From the NCBI GenBank assembly GCA_903880855.1, contig CAIRQX010000144.1, forward strand, positions 1 through 45,056: a stretch of 45,056 nt of DNA, read 5' to 3'. The notes under the pieces are model-generated. The model had not been told where the DNA came from. It did not search any database and worked only from the letters and a program-made list of their open reading frames with translations. A program made the translations under genes and the position numbers. This document shows positions 8,753-17,761 of this stretch, piece after piece (position 1 is the first letter of the stretch; each line of letters starts with the position of its first letter). Source of the stretch: an uncultured Burkholderiales bacterium. Lineage in GTDB: Bacteria > Pseudomonadota > Gammaproteobacteria > Burkholderiales > Burkholderiaceae_C.

Positions 8753-9882
8753 ACCGACTCCAACACGAGACTCACATGCGAAGAGAGAACGCCACCATCC
8801 GCATGTAAAAGAGAAACACCGGATCGGCGGGCCTGACGCTCTCCAGCGCGACCTGTCATTTGCAAATGCGCTTCAGCAAGATGCGCCATGGCTCCAGCTA
8901 CGCCGCAGTGGCCGTAAGAAAGCAATCCGCCGTGTAAATTCAACGGTGTCGCTGAATCCTTGCTGAAACGACCTTCACGAGCCCAATTACCAGCCTGCCC
9001 ACGTGGTGCCAAACCGATTTCTTCGAGCAGCATAGTGAGGGTAATAGTGAAGCTGTCGTAAATCGCTATGTACTCCACCTCACTTAACTTTCGACCAGCA
9101 GATTGCAATGCACGTTGTGTACATTGACCCGCTCCAAAGTCATTGAGATTCTTCATAGCGCTGATGTGCTGCGCATTGTGGTGCTGCGCTGCGCCAGTTA
9201 TTTTTAATGGATTACCTCCGACTGGCTCCGCTGACACAACAACAGCACATCCTCCGTCTGCTACTGAGCAGCAATCTAAGATCTTTAAAGGCGATGCAAT
9301 CGGCCGAGAAGCCAAGACATCGTCTTCGGTAATTGGTTTTTGGAATTGGGCACCCGGATGCCGAGATGCATGTTGGCGCATCAACACAGCAAGTGCCGCA
9401 AAATCTTGCTCGGTCGAACCAAAGGCTTTCATATAGCTAGAAGCCAACAATCCGTAGTAGGCTGGAATAGTGGCGCCCAAAGGAACCTCATAAACAGGGT
9501 GGCCCACTTGGGCAAGCACTTGAATTGCCGAATCTCTGCTTTGACCCGTCATGCGATTTTCACCACCGATAACGAGTATTCGACGTGCAGCGCCAGAAGC
9601 TACAAGTTGCTTTGCCAACATGACAAGCCCCAATCCAGTAGCGCCGCCCATCTGAACGGTGTGCGCATATTGAGGGCTAATTCCGAAATGCTCACAAAAC
9701 AAAGTGGCAAGCATTAAATGGGGCAAGGTGGTTGAGTATCCACAAATTACACCGTCTATGTCGGAACGCGAAAGTCCTGCGTCCTTGAGTGCCAAATTGC
9801 TCGCTTGGCTCATAAGGTCAAGCGTGCTACTTCCTTCGTGTTTGCCGTAGGAGGTGAGTCCACTGCCAACTAAGTAACTCAT
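8749..9882 (-). CDS. Thiolase-fold enzyme, SCP-x/Ltp2-like, lacking the nucleophilic Cys
   Basis: This 377-residue thiolase-superfamily protein belongs to the lipid-transfer/SCP-x branch. At residues 75-84 it reads T-V-Q-M-G-G-A-T-G-L, where canonical thiolases have E-A-A-C-A-S-G, so Gly80 replaces the acylated Cys. Residues 275-278 are Y-D-S-F, where SCP-x thiolases have H-D-C-F. The C-terminal G-H-C-G-V-A-G loop (324-330) is present. Similar losses accompany a change from thiolysis to retro-aldol cleavage in Ltp2-type enzymes, which also work with a DUF35 partner as here. It overlaps the LivF gene by 4 bp. I infer C-C cleavage of a beta-hydroxyacyl-CoA, but a scaffold or other role is possible. 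Confidence 0.85.
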   Translation of the reverse strand: MSYLVGSGLTSYGKHEGSSTLDLMSQASNLALKDAGLSRSDIDGVICGYSTTLPHLMLATLFCEHFGISPQYAHTVQMGGATGLGLVMLAKQLVASGAARRILVIGGENRMTGQSRDSAIQVLAQVGHPVYEVPLGATIPAYYGLLASSYMKAFGSTEQDFAALAVLMRQHASRHPGAQFQKPITEDDVLASRPIASPLKILDCCSVADGGCAVVVSAEPVGGNPLKITGAAQHHNAQHISAMKNLNDFGAGQCTQRALQSAGRKLSEVEYIAIYDSFTITLTMLLEEIGLAPRGQAGNWAREGRFSKDSATPLNLHGGLLSYGHCGVAGAMAHLAEAHLQMTGRAGERQARRSGVSLLHADGGVLSSHVSLVLESV

Positions 9883-10631
9883 GCGTGCTCTCTGTTGTCA
9901 CCACCTAAATAAACACGATGTAGCAAATCACCTTCTCTGAGTTCTTCAGAAAACGCCGAAGCCACTATACGACCTGTCTGCATAAGGTATCCGTAATGAG
10001 CATGGCGAAGGGCTTTGTCTACCAATTGCTCCACCAACAAAATTGCAAGACCCTTCGAACATAACTGCGTTGCCACATCCAAAATCCTATCGATGACCAT
10101 CGGGGCCAGTCCACTGGAGGGCTCGTCGAGTATCAATAACTTGGGTTCACCAATGACCCCTTGCGCAACTGCCAATATTTGCTGCTGCCCACCCGATAGC
10201 CTAGAGGCCATTTGTTGTTTGCGCTCAGCCATTTCTGGAAATAAATCGTAAATGCGCTCAAGCTTGCTGCGGTCCCCTTTGGGCGAATTGGCATAGGTAC
10301 CGATGAGAAGGTTGTCCTCGACAGAGAGACTATGAAAAACTCGGTGCCCTTCGAGAACTTGAATGACCCCATGTTGAACGATATCTCTAGGTGAACTGTG
10401 GGTGACATCATTTCCGTCAAACAATACTTGTCCGGATTTTTTAGGTATCAATCCCGAAATTGCATGCAAAAGTGTGCTCTTGCCAGCGCCATTACGGCCC
10501 AGCAAAACTACAAATTCACCTTTTCTCACATCAATAGAGGCTCCATGCACCACCTCCGCCTTGCCGTATGCCACATGGACATCTTGGACTTGTAACAGTA
10601 TTTCATCTGGGCGCTTGTTGGTCGTACTCAT
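9879..10631 (-). CDS. livF: ABC transporter ATP-binding protein, LivF type
   Basis: This 250-residue ATPase has Walker A G-R-N-G-A-G-K-S-T near residue 45, signature L-S-G-G-Q-Q-Q and Walker B L-L-I-L-D-E-P-S-S-G-L-A-P. Its length and motifs match LivF of the hydrophobic amino acid transporter (HAAT) family. It works on the cytoplasmic face with the LivG-type ATPase encoded 3 bp upstream. The stop overlaps the thiolase start. HAAT importers in Burkholderiales often import aromatic or aliphatic acids rather than leucine, and the operon context favours that here. Confidence 0.93.
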   Translation of the reverse strand: MSTTNKRPDEILLQVQDVHVAYGKAEVVHGASIDVRKGEFVVLLGRNGAGKSTLLHAISGLIPKKSGQVLFDGNDVTHSSPRDIVQHGVIQVLEGHRVFHSLSVEDNLLIGTYANSPKGDRSKLERIYDLFPEMAERKQQMASRLSGGQQQILAVAQGVIGEPKLLILDEPSSGLAPMVIDRILDVATQLCSKGLAILLVEQLVDKALRHAHYGYLMQTGRIVASAFSEELREGDLLHRVYLGGDNREHA

Positions 10632-10634
10632 TTA

Positions 10635-11402
10635 TCAAGCTCCTAGATAAACCCGAATCACTTCTGGATCCGTTCTCACTTCGTCAGAAGCACCATGCTT
10701 GATCATATTTCCGACATTGAGCGTTGTGACGCGATCTGAAATTCGAAAAACAAAATCAGTATGGTGCTCCACCAGCAATACGCCTATTCCAGAGCTACGC
10801 AATGTATGAATAACCTGCGATAAGTGCTCAATCTCTTGCGTCGTTAAACCGCCGGCAGGTTCATCTAACAAAATAAAAGAGGGACGCATGGCTAATCCGC
10901 GCGCAATTTCTAAAAATCGTTGCTCTGCATGGTCCAAAAGATTTGCACGACGGTGTATGACATGGCCCAATCCGATGCCATGCAATAGCTCTGTAGTTTG
11001 CTCAAGAAATTTCTTGTCTTCGCGGGCTACCGAGGGCAGTGAAACCGCACTAGCAACAAAACCAGATTCACTATGTGACCATGCCCCAAGTGTTGCATTT
11101 TCTAAAACAGACAACATGGGTAAGAGGCGCGGTTTTTGGAAAGTACGCGCAACCCCCACTGCTGCACGCCTTTGGACTGATGCTAAAGATAAGTCTTCAT
11201 CGCCAAGTTTTATCGCACCTGACGTTGGCTGGTAATAACCCGACAAAAGATTCAGAAGCGTTGTTTTGCCACTACCGTTAGGCCCTATCAAGCCATGCAC
11301 TTCACCAGGTCGCAACGACAAAGATACTTGGTCTAGGGCACTCAAGCCCCCAAATTGTTTGCTGACGTTTATGGCTTGGAGTTCAGATTGCATCGCACTC
11401 AT
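10635..11402 (-). CDS. livG: ABC transporter ATP-binding protein, LivG type
   Basis: This 255-residue ATPase has Walker A G-P-N-G-S-G-K-T-T near residue 40 and Walker B F-I-L-L-D-E-P-A-G-G-L. The signature motif is degenerate: residues read L-D-H-A-E-Q-R-F-L-E-I-A, where LivG proteins usually have L-x-Y-G-Q-Q-R-x-L-E-I-A. The second ATPase (LivF type) has a perfect signature, so the heterodimer may have one weak ATP site, which is an inference. The C-terminal V-I-R-V-Y-L-G is typical of LivG. It overlaps the LivM-type gene by 4 bp. Confidence 0.92.
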   Translation of the reverse strand: MSAMQSELQAINVSKQFGGLSALDQVSLSLRPGEVHGLIGPNGSGKTTLLNLLSGYYQPTSGAIKLGDEDLSLASVQRRAAVGVARTFQKPRLLPMLSVLENATLGAWSHSESGFVASAVSLPSVAREDKKFLEQTTELLHGIGLGHVIHRRANLLDHAEQRFLEIARGLAMRPSFILLDEPAGGLTTQEIEHLSQVIHTLRSSGIGVLLVEHHTDFVFRISDRVTTLNVGNMIKHGASDEVRTDPEVIRVYLGA

Positions 11403-12400
11403 TCACGGACCTTTAAGGCTTTCGCTAATCTATTTAAGTCTGGCGTGATCGGTTCACGATGCACATTTCTTGGGCGCAAGCGTTCAGAAATAATTTCAAA
11501 CATGCGCCCAATGCCCTCTGGCACTACCAGTACCACTACCAGGAGTAACAAACCATAGAAAAAGTTACCGAGCTTGGCTAATGGCGAAACAAGTTCTGGC
11601 AATGCGGTAAGTACTACCGTGCCCAAAAAAGGGCCGATGATGCTGCCTCTTCCACCAATAATGATGCAAACAAAAAAGAACATACTCAACTCGAACACAA
11701 ATGTGTCTGGGGTGATGTAACTTTGTAGGCTCGCAAACACTGCACCAGAAACGCCAGCGGTAATTCCACTAAAAACAAAAGCCAGCAGTTTTGCTTTGAA
11801 GACAGGAACGCCTACAGCTTGGGCTGCGACTGGGTTATCTCTTATAGAGATGAAAGCGCGGCCCCACATTCTGCGAGCAATATTCCATGTCAACCAAGTC
11901 ACAAACAAAGCAATTGCTGTGACAAGGTAATAAAAGCCAATAGGACTGTCAAAGGGCTTAGGGAACATGGGCCCAGGCAAACCAATTCCGCCTCCAGTGA
12001 GATCGACTTGCGCAAGAACAATTTCATTCACGATCATCGAAAAAGCCATCGTTGCCATAGCGAAATAAAAGCCTGGCAAGCGCAGGGAGGGTAAGCCCAA
12101 AGCGAGACCGCATAAGCCACCCAAAAGTCCAGAGACAAATACTGAGAGCGTGGGATCGACGCCCATCTTCCCCGCGAGGATGGCAAAGGTGTAAGAACCA
12201 ATAGAAAGTAAACCTACATGTCCAATTGAAAGTTGACCTGTGAACCCAACGACAAGATTAAGGCCCGCGATCAATATCCAATACACAGCGATTAGCGCTG
12301 CAAGATGAAGTTGGTATTGATCTCCTGCCCAAAATGGCAAGGTAGCGATGAGTATTGCGCCTACTATTAAAGATAGCGTCTTAGTAGTTTGCGAGTTCAT
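11399..12400 (-). CDS. livM: ABC transporter permease, LivM type
   Basis: This 333-residue inner-membrane protein has about ten hydrophobic segments. It carries the LivM hallmark G-L-N-L-V-V-G-F-T-G-Q-L-S-I-G-H in the second segment and the conserved F-F-V-C-I-I-I-G-G-R-G-S-I-I-G-P-F-L-G near residue 250, which contacts the ATPase. It overlaps both neighbours by 4 bp, showing translational coupling with the LivG- and LivH-type genes. It forms the translocation channel with the LivH-type protein. Confidence 0.93.
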   Translation of the reverse strand: MNSQTTKTLSLIVGAILIATLPFWAGDQYQLHLAALIAVYWILIAGLNLVVGFTGQLSIGHVGLLSIGSYTFAILAGKMGVDPTLSVFVSGLLGGLCGLALGLPSLRLPGFYFAMATMAFSMIVNEIVLAQVDLTGGGIGLPGPMFPKPFDSPIGFYYLVTAIALFVTWLTWNIARRMWGRAFISIRDNPVAAQAVGVPVFKAKLLAFVFSGITAGVSGAVFASLQSYITPDTFVFELSMFFFVCIIIGGRGSIIGPFLGTVVLTALPELVSPLAKLGNFFYGLLLLVVVLVVPEGIGRMFEIISERLRPRNVHREPITPDLNRLAKALKVRE

Positions 12401-13257
12401 ACAGGTCTCACATTCTTAGCACCCAACAATCCTTCGGGCTTGATGAGCAAAACCACCATGAGAAGACCCACAGCAATGGTTTGCTGGTATTCACCACCAA
12501 AGTAATAGCTTGCAAAAGAATTTAAAAGCCCTAAAGCGGCACCGCCTATCAAAGCACCGATATTGCTGCCAAGTCCTCCGACAGCAAGCGCAATAAAGCC
12601 CAGCAATGTGAGGGTGTGCCCTAGTGCAAAAAAAGCAAAAGTTAATTGCCCTGCTGCAAAACCAGCCAGACCTCCCAGTGCACCTGAAAGAACATATGAC
12701 AACAACCTTATCTTGTCTGTAGAGACACCGCGCGCTCTTGCTGCAAATGCATCTTCTGACATGGCAATAAAAACCTTGCCATACATCGTCTTACGATAGA
12801 AAAACTCTAGGCCAATCGTCATGACTATCGCCATGCCAATCGGTAGCCAGAACTTTTGATCCATCAAGCCAGCACCAAACTCTTGCGTAATCAATCGAGG
12901 AAAAGGCTTGGGTTCTGTACCCCACCACAAACCTACTCCCTGTTGAACCATCGTAGCCAAAGCTAATGTGCTTAATAGCCAGAGGTGCTCATCACTTCGC
13001 GCCAAGACGCGTCGAATAGCAAGCACATCCGTTAGCCAACCAAAAGTTGCTCCAGCCAACACGGCACCTAACAAGCCCCAAAGCCAGTGCATCTGGAGCA
13101 CAGAAATGATGTAAGCCCCAAACACGCCGCCAACCATCGACAAATGCCCGGTTGTTACGGACAAAACCTTCGAAGTGGAGAACATGACGTTGTAAACCAA
13201 GGCGATGGATGCATAGAGCATTCCAATCGCCAATCCCGTCACTATGACTGTCAGCAT
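12397..13257 (-). CDS. livH: ABC transporter permease, LivH type
   Basis: This 286-residue inner-membrane protein has the LivH pattern: an early G-M-L-Y-A-S-I-A-L-V-Y segment, about eight hydrophobic segments, and a G-G-L-G-S-N-I-G-A-L-I-G-G-A-A-L-G loop near residue 235 for coupling to the ATPase. It begins 17 bp after the binding protein gene and overlaps the LivM-type gene by 4 bp. It builds the channel of the importer. Confidence 0.93.
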   Translation of the reverse strand: MLTVIVTGLAIGMLYASIALVYNVMFSTSKVLSVTTGHLSMVGGVFGAYIISVLQMHWLWGLLGAVLAGATFGWLTDVLAIRRVLARSDEHLWLLSTLALATMVQQGVGLWWGTEPKPFPRLITQEFGAGLMDQKFWLPIGMAIVMTIGLEFFYRKTMYGKVFIAMSEDAFAARARGVSTDKIRLLSYVLSGALGGLAGFAAGQLTFAFFALGHTLTLLGFIALAVGGLGSNIGALIGGAALGLLNSFASYYFGGEYQQTIAVGLLMVVLLIKPEGLLGAKNVRPV

Positions 13258-13274
13258 GTTGACCTCAAATCAAT

Positions 13275-14456
13275 TTAGCGAGGAGCAAGTCTGAAACTGC
13301 CGTCCTTAAACGTATTGGCAGGGTTCACTGCCATATTGCTGTCAGGGAAACCATTTCTTTCTGTTGCAGTCCATGTGTAAGTGGCATACACACCTTTGTA
13401 ATCGCGTGTGTTTTCTAGCACTTTTTGTAGAGCCGCAGCGTCTGTTGAGCCGGCAGTCTTGATGGCATGCTCAATGATTTTGACGGTGTCATAACCCATG
13501 GCAACCCACCAAAACAAAACGTCAATTTCACCACCGCCAAGCTTAGGGCGAATCTTGTCAACGAGCTGTTGCGTACGCTCTGGCAATTTGCCATCAGAAC
13601 CATACGTGGTGCTTAGATATCCAGCTGCATAAGCATTTTGCCAATACTCTGGTTTATTGAGTAACTGGCGGATTTGTGCGGCCATGATGGCAGGATGACC
13701 CACCACAGGCACATTCCACCCAATCTCGCCACGCGCATTTAAGAGTCGACCTAGCATTCCAGTCGCAGCCGTCCATGGCATGACGACATCTGCACCTGCG
13801 GCACGGGCTTTGTTCATCTCATCTGTCAAATCAGTTTTGTTGTTGTCAACTAAAACTGTATAAACGGGCTTAATGCCAGCCTTCTCTAGGAGTTCAATGG
13901 CAGTTTTTGAACTTGCAGTGCCATAACCTGACGTATCTGCAATAACTGCTACTTTAGACTTCTTCAGTACTTTGATGGCATAGTCGTTTGCAGTTGAAAT
14001 CCACTGACGGTTGGTATTGATGACGCGAAAGGCTCTGGGATATTTGACAGGGTCAATCAACTCGTCAATGGCTCCGATGACTAAGTTTGGAACACCAGCA
14101 CGCGCCAATATAGGAACTGCAGCAAGACCCTCTCCAGAATTCACTGGCCCAATCACAAAATGAACCTTATCGCTGAACGCTAATTGCTGCGCAAAGTTAA
14201 CGGCTTTGGTGGGGTCACCGGCGGTGTCCCTGGTGAGCAATTCAATCTGACGACCCAATATGCCACCAGACTTGTTGATCTCATCAACTGCAAGCTGAAC
14301 CCCCTGGTTTTCAGCAATAGCTGCTGAAGACAGCGCACCAGTTAATGAGGATAGCCAACCGATCTTGATAGTGTCAGCAGCTATTGCGCTAGCGGCAGAA
14401 ACGACTAAGGCAGAAGCGAGAAAGAGGCGCACTGCATGTTTTATTAAGCGAGGCAT
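13275..14456 (-). CDS. ABC transporter substrate-binding protein, LivK/HAAT type
   Basis: This 393-residue periplasmic protein has a signal peptide (basic start, hydrophobic core, cleavage after S-A-I-A-A) and the type I periplasmic binding fold. I-K-I-G-W-L-S-S-L-T-G-A-L at the mature N-terminus and the G-V-Q-L-A-V-D-E-I-N-K-S-G-G-I-L-G-R segment are typical of this family. It is the first gene of the 13-gene operon, so the promoter must lie in the 14457-14754 gap. The ligand is unknown. It is the best protein for identifying the pathway substrate, since the rest of the operon depends on what it binds. Confidence 0.93.
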   Translation of the reverse strand: MPRLIKHAVRLFLASALVVSAASAIAADTIKIGWLSSLTGALSSAAIAENQGVQLAVDEINKSGGILGRQIELLTRDTAGDPTKAVNFAQQLAFSDKVHFVIGPVNSGEGLAAVPILARAGVPNLVIGAIDELIDPVKYPRAFRVINTNRQWISTANDYAIKVLKKSKVAVIADTSGYGTASSKTAIELLEKAGIKPVYTVLVDNNKTDLTDEMNKARAAGADVVMPWTAATGMLGRLLNARGEIGWNVPVVGHPAIMAAQIRQLLNKPEYWQNAYAAGYLSTTYGSDGKLPERTQQLVDKIRPKLGGGEIDVLFWWVAMGYDTVKIIEHAIKTAGSTDAAALQKVLENTRDYKGVYATYTWTATERNGFPDSNMAVNPANTFKDGSFRLAPR

Positions 14457-14754
14457 GTTTAAGTCTCCATAGGTTGTTCGACATCTTTTGCTGTCGGGTT
14501 TGAATAGTATTTATCTCTTGCTCTATCAGATAGCACTATGGGGACAGGCCCGAGTAGTGTTATCCCTATATCTAGAGAATGGTCTATGACGCATCTAGTG
14601 GGACTAGTGAAATCCCTTGGTACATAAACTTTCAGACGTTATACAAAGTGTCTAATTCAGTTTGACTGTCGCACAGTTGTCTATCTACACAGCGGCGAGT
14701 CTCAATAATGGTCTCGAACTTGAAAAACTCAAGTTTGTCTAAAAGGAATTTGTC
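14457..14754. promoter_or_regulatory. Divergent promoter region between the catabolic operon and the cyclase gene
   Basis: This 298-bp gap separates two divergent genes and must hold promoters for both. Two perfect inverted repeats are visible: CTAGT-GGG-ACTAG at 14595-14607 and AACTTGA-AAAAC-TCAAGTT at 14717-14735. The second lies just before the cyclase start. It could be an operator or a 5'-UTR hairpin. A weak sigma70-like pair for the plus strand is TTGACT at 14662-14667 with TCTACA at 14684-14689. An AAGGA ribosome site precedes the cyclase ATG. No regulator gene is adjacent, so any transcription factor acts from elsewhere. Confidence 0.5.
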
Positions 14755-15816
14755 ATGAGTCAATCTTCACGATGGAAGCAACGCCCCCCTGGGTCGAATT
14801 GGGGTGACTTTGGACCGGACGATCAGTATGGGCGAATGAACTTACTTACCCCAGAGAAAGTTAAGCAGGGCGTTGCGGAGGTAAAAGAAGGACTCACTTT
14901 CAACCTCAGCCTGCCACTAGACTTTCCAGGCGGAAACGTATTGAATCCGCGCAGGCTTCCACCAGTACTTCGTCCCACTTTACGCAACGGCAAGCCCAAC
15001 CTCAACTACCAAATGTGGTGTGACGACCCTAGCTGCACTGATGTTGTGAGCGATGACTTAGTCATCATGCATTTGCAATACAGCACACAGTGGGATAGTT
15101 TGGCGCACGTAGGGTCTATGTTTGACGCTAACGGAGATGGAAAGCCAGAACCGGTTTACTACAACGGTTATCGCGCTGGAATTGATGTAGTTGGCCCCGA
15201 TAAGCCAGAGGGTGCTGGTATTTTTGATTTCGCCAAGATTCCTCGTGAATCCACATCACAAGCAAAAGCACTTGGCATTGAAAAAATGTCTGAAAAATGT
15301 ACGCAAGGACGTGCAGTGATGATCGATTTACATGCGCATGTGGGCAGAAAAAGAGTCAATATTGATCACGATATTTTGATGGACATATTGAAAAAAGATA
15401 ATGTCAGCGTTGAGTCTGGTGACATGGTTTGTCTCCATACAGGTTTTGCAGACATGCTTTTAGAAATGAACAAAAAACCCGATGGACATTTGCTGGAAAA
15501 CAGTTGCGCCGTCCTAGAAGGTCGAGACCCCAAACTCTTGCAATGGATTACAGACTCAGGATTAGTCGCATTGATAGCTGATAACTACGCTGTAGAAGCG
15601 CATCCAGCAACACACCAGTCGGGTAGTTGTGCCACCCTACCACTTCACGAGCATTGCCTCTTTAAATTAGGCATTCATCTTGGTGAAATTTGGCACTTAT
15701 CGCCACTGGCTAATTGGCTACGAGAACATAAACGCTCTAGATTTTTTTTAACAGCACCGCCACTTCGTCTACCAGGCGCTATTGGGTCCCCCGCTACACC
15801 GATAGGCACGGTGTAG
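14755..15816 (+). CDS. Cyclase family (kynurenine-formamidase-like) metal-dependent hydrolase
   Basis: This 353-residue protein belongs to the large form of the cyclase family (PF04199). The metal-site segment reads L-Q-Y-S-T-Q-W-D-S-L-A-H near residues 107-118, the variant of the H-x-G-T-H-x-D motif found in these longer members. A later H-E-H-C-L-F segment and the C-terminal L-P-G-A-I-G-S-P-A match the family. Members hydrolyse amides, esters or lactone-like bonds in the cytoplasm. The gene is divergent from the ABC/CoA operon and convergent with the MobA-like hydroxylase gene, which starts on the other strand right after its stop. Ring-derived lactone or ester hydrolysis is plausible but unproven. 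Confidence 0.85.
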   Translation: MSQSSRWKQRPPGSNWGDFGPDDQYGRMNLLTPEKVKQGVAEVKEGLTFNLSLPLDFPGGNVLNPRRLPPVLRPTLRNGKPNLNYQMWCDDPSCTDVVSDDLVIMHLQYSTQWDSLAHVGSMFDANGDGKPEPVYYNGYRAGIDVVGPDKPEGAGIFDFAKIPRESTSQAKALGIEKMSEKCTQGRAVMIDLHAHVGRKRVNIDHDILMDILKKDNVSVESGDMVCLHTGFADMLLEMNKKPDGHLLENSCAVLEGRDPKLLQWITDSGLVALIADNYAVEAHPATHQSGSCATLPLHEHCLFKLGIHLGEIWHLSPLANWLREHKRSRFFLTAPPLRLPGAIGSPATPIGTV

Positions 15817-17727
15817 TTATCGCAAAACTCCAGAAAAGTATGCTGATAGTTCATCAAAGCCATCCAAAGGCAATACATTAGCCACATACTGGTCTGGACG
15901 CACCACGATCATGCAACCCTTGTCGCGATTGATTCCTCGCATATCAAAGATGTCTCCAAGACCTTTGTGGTCAACACAGAATACTTTTTCGTAGTCTTGC
16001 AAACCGAGTTTTCCGGTTTTGGGTTTCAATAGCGATGGCATATGCTCGTAGGCCAGTTGCTCAAAGGTTTGCTGAAACACTGCACGCAAATCAATGACTG
16101 CATCGATGTCCTCGCCATTACGTGTGTGCTTAACAATTGGCGAGTCGGGGTTGTTTTCTAACCAATTCGAGAGCTTGTGAATTGCTGAGCCTGCATTCGA
16201 ACTGTCTCCCCTTCTAGCAAACGCATAAATACGCCACCTTGCATCGGCCTCTGCCACATGTCCAAGTTGCATTTGTTTGGCATCTGACAAACGCACTACG
16301 GGTGCTGAGTGAAAGCGTCGACCGATCTCTTCTCCTTTGGCTAGATCTTGGTACATGCTGGCAGCAAACAAATACGACGTGTCGTATTTCACAGCCGTGC
16401 CACCTGTGAACTCTAAGTTTTCTTTGAACTGGCGAATGATGCGTGGCTCTTCTGTGCCATCGCGCTCAGCTTGTGTTGTTGGGGCAGACATGATGCGAGA
16501 CCACGCATGGTCAGTTTCTACCAGTCGCTTCGCTTCGGTTAAGCGCTCTTTGGAGTAACTGCGCAACAAGGCCGCATCTGCGCGACCTTGCAACACATGC
16601 ACCAATTTCCATCCGAGGTTGAAAGTGTCTTGCATGGACACATTCATACCTTGACCGGCTTTGGGTGAGTGGGTATGGCAGGCATCACCAGCGGTAAAGA
16701 CACGTGGGTTACGCTCTTCGCCCTCAAGCACATCATCAAAGCGATCGGTAATGCTGTGGCCAATATCGTAAATCGACCACCAGACTACTTCTTTCACATC
16801 CAGCGAATAGGGACTGATGATGCGGTTAGCCGCAGCAATCATGTCGTCTTGAGTGAGCTTGCGATGTGCTGCTTTTTCATCAGGGCGGAGTTTGTCGAGC
16901 TCGACATACATGCGAAACACATAGCCACCTTCACGGGGCAAGATCAACACATTGCCTTCTTTGGCAGAAGAGATCAAACACTTCTGGCGCACATCGGGAA
17001 AATCGGTGTTGGCCAAAATGTCCATCACACCCCAAGCTTGGTGCGCTGCATCGCCATGTAACTCGCCACCAATAGCTTTACGCACAGCCGAATGCGCGCC
17101 GTCACAACCCACCACATAGTTGGCTCGAACGGTTCGTGTAGCGCCCCAATTCACTCCGCTTGAATCTTTCAGGGTGACGGTTACTGGGTGATCATCGGTT
17201 GTGTGGTCAATTGTTAATCCCTGCACTTCCCAGCTGTAGTCAGGCTCTAGACGAGAGGGAGAGTTTTTCATGACCTCGAGAAAGAGTTCATGGAGCCGTG
17301 CTTGGTTAATCAAGATATGCGGCATTTCAGAACTGTCGTCGGCTACATCCTGCACTCGACCAACACGTTTAATGTTTTCTGGCTTGTCAGGGTCTGGCAT
17401 CCAAAACGCCGTTTGATTGACCCAATAGGTTTCGCGCTTGACTTTATCGGCGAAACCAAAGGCTTGGAACATTTCCATACTGCGCGTGTTGATGCCATCC
17501 GCTTTGCCCTTGATGATGTTGCTGGGCATGCGCTCGATGATCATCGTATTGATCTCTGGAAATTGCGACAACTGCGCAGCAAGACACAAACCTGCTGGGC
17601 CTGTTCCAGCTATCAATACATCTACTTTTTCTGGTAAGGGCTCGTTGATACCGCGATTGCGACGGTTTGACGCCGCTTCTTTGATATCAGGATTACCGCC
17701 TCTAAAGCCATTTTTATAAAACTGCAT
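15817..17727 (-). CDS. FAD-dependent aromatic hydroxylase, 3-hydroxybenzoate 4-monooxygenase (MobA)-like
   Basis: This 636-residue flavoprotein has the length and layout of MobA of Comamonas testosteroni and phenol 2-monooxygenases. The FAD Rossmann loop V-D-V-L-I-A-G-T-G-P-A-G-L lies near residue 37, and R-V-F-T-A-G-D-A-C-H-T-H-S-P-K-A-G-Q-G-M-N holds the second FAD motif. A thioredoxin-like C-terminal domain ends in V-V-R-P-D-Q-Y-V-A-N-V. The opening M-Q-F-Y-K-N-G-F-R-G-G-N-P closely resembles MobA from memory. It would hydroxylate a phenolic acid using NAD(P)H and O2. The stop abuts the cyclase stop. The DUF1993 gene lies 34 bp upstream on the same strand. The exact phenol is uncertain because this subfamily covers several substrates. 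Confidence 0.85.
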   Translation of the reverse strand: MQFYKNGFRGGNPDIKEAASNRRNRGINEPLPEKVDVLIAGTGPAGLCLAAQLSQFPEINTMIIERMPSNIIKGKADGINTRSMEMFQAFGFADKVKRETYWVNQTAFWMPDPDKPENIKRVGRVQDVADDSSEMPHILINQARLHELFLEVMKNSPSRLEPDYSWEVQGLTIDHTTDDHPVTVTLKDSSGVNWGATRTVRANYVVGCDGAHSAVRKAIGGELHGDAAHQAWGVMDILANTDFPDVRQKCLISSAKEGNVLILPREGGYVFRMYVELDKLRPDEKAAHRKLTQDDMIAAANRIISPYSLDVKEVVWWSIYDIGHSITDRFDDVLEGEERNPRVFTAGDACHTHSPKAGQGMNVSMQDTFNLGWKLVHVLQGRADAALLRSYSKERLTEAKRLVETDHAWSRIMSAPTTQAERDGTEEPRIIRQFKENLEFTGGTAVKYDTSYLFAASMYQDLAKGEEIGRRFHSAPVVRLSDAKQMQLGHVAEADARWRIYAFARRGDSSNAGSAIHKLSNWLENNPDSPIVKHTRNGEDIDAVIDLRAVFQQTFEQLAYEHMPSLLKPKTGKLGLQDYEKVFCVDHKGLGDIFDMRGINRDKGCMIVVRPDQYVANVLPLDGFDELSAYFSGVLR

Positions 17728-17761
17728 CTCTGAACACCATTCATCAACAAAACCAATCCGC

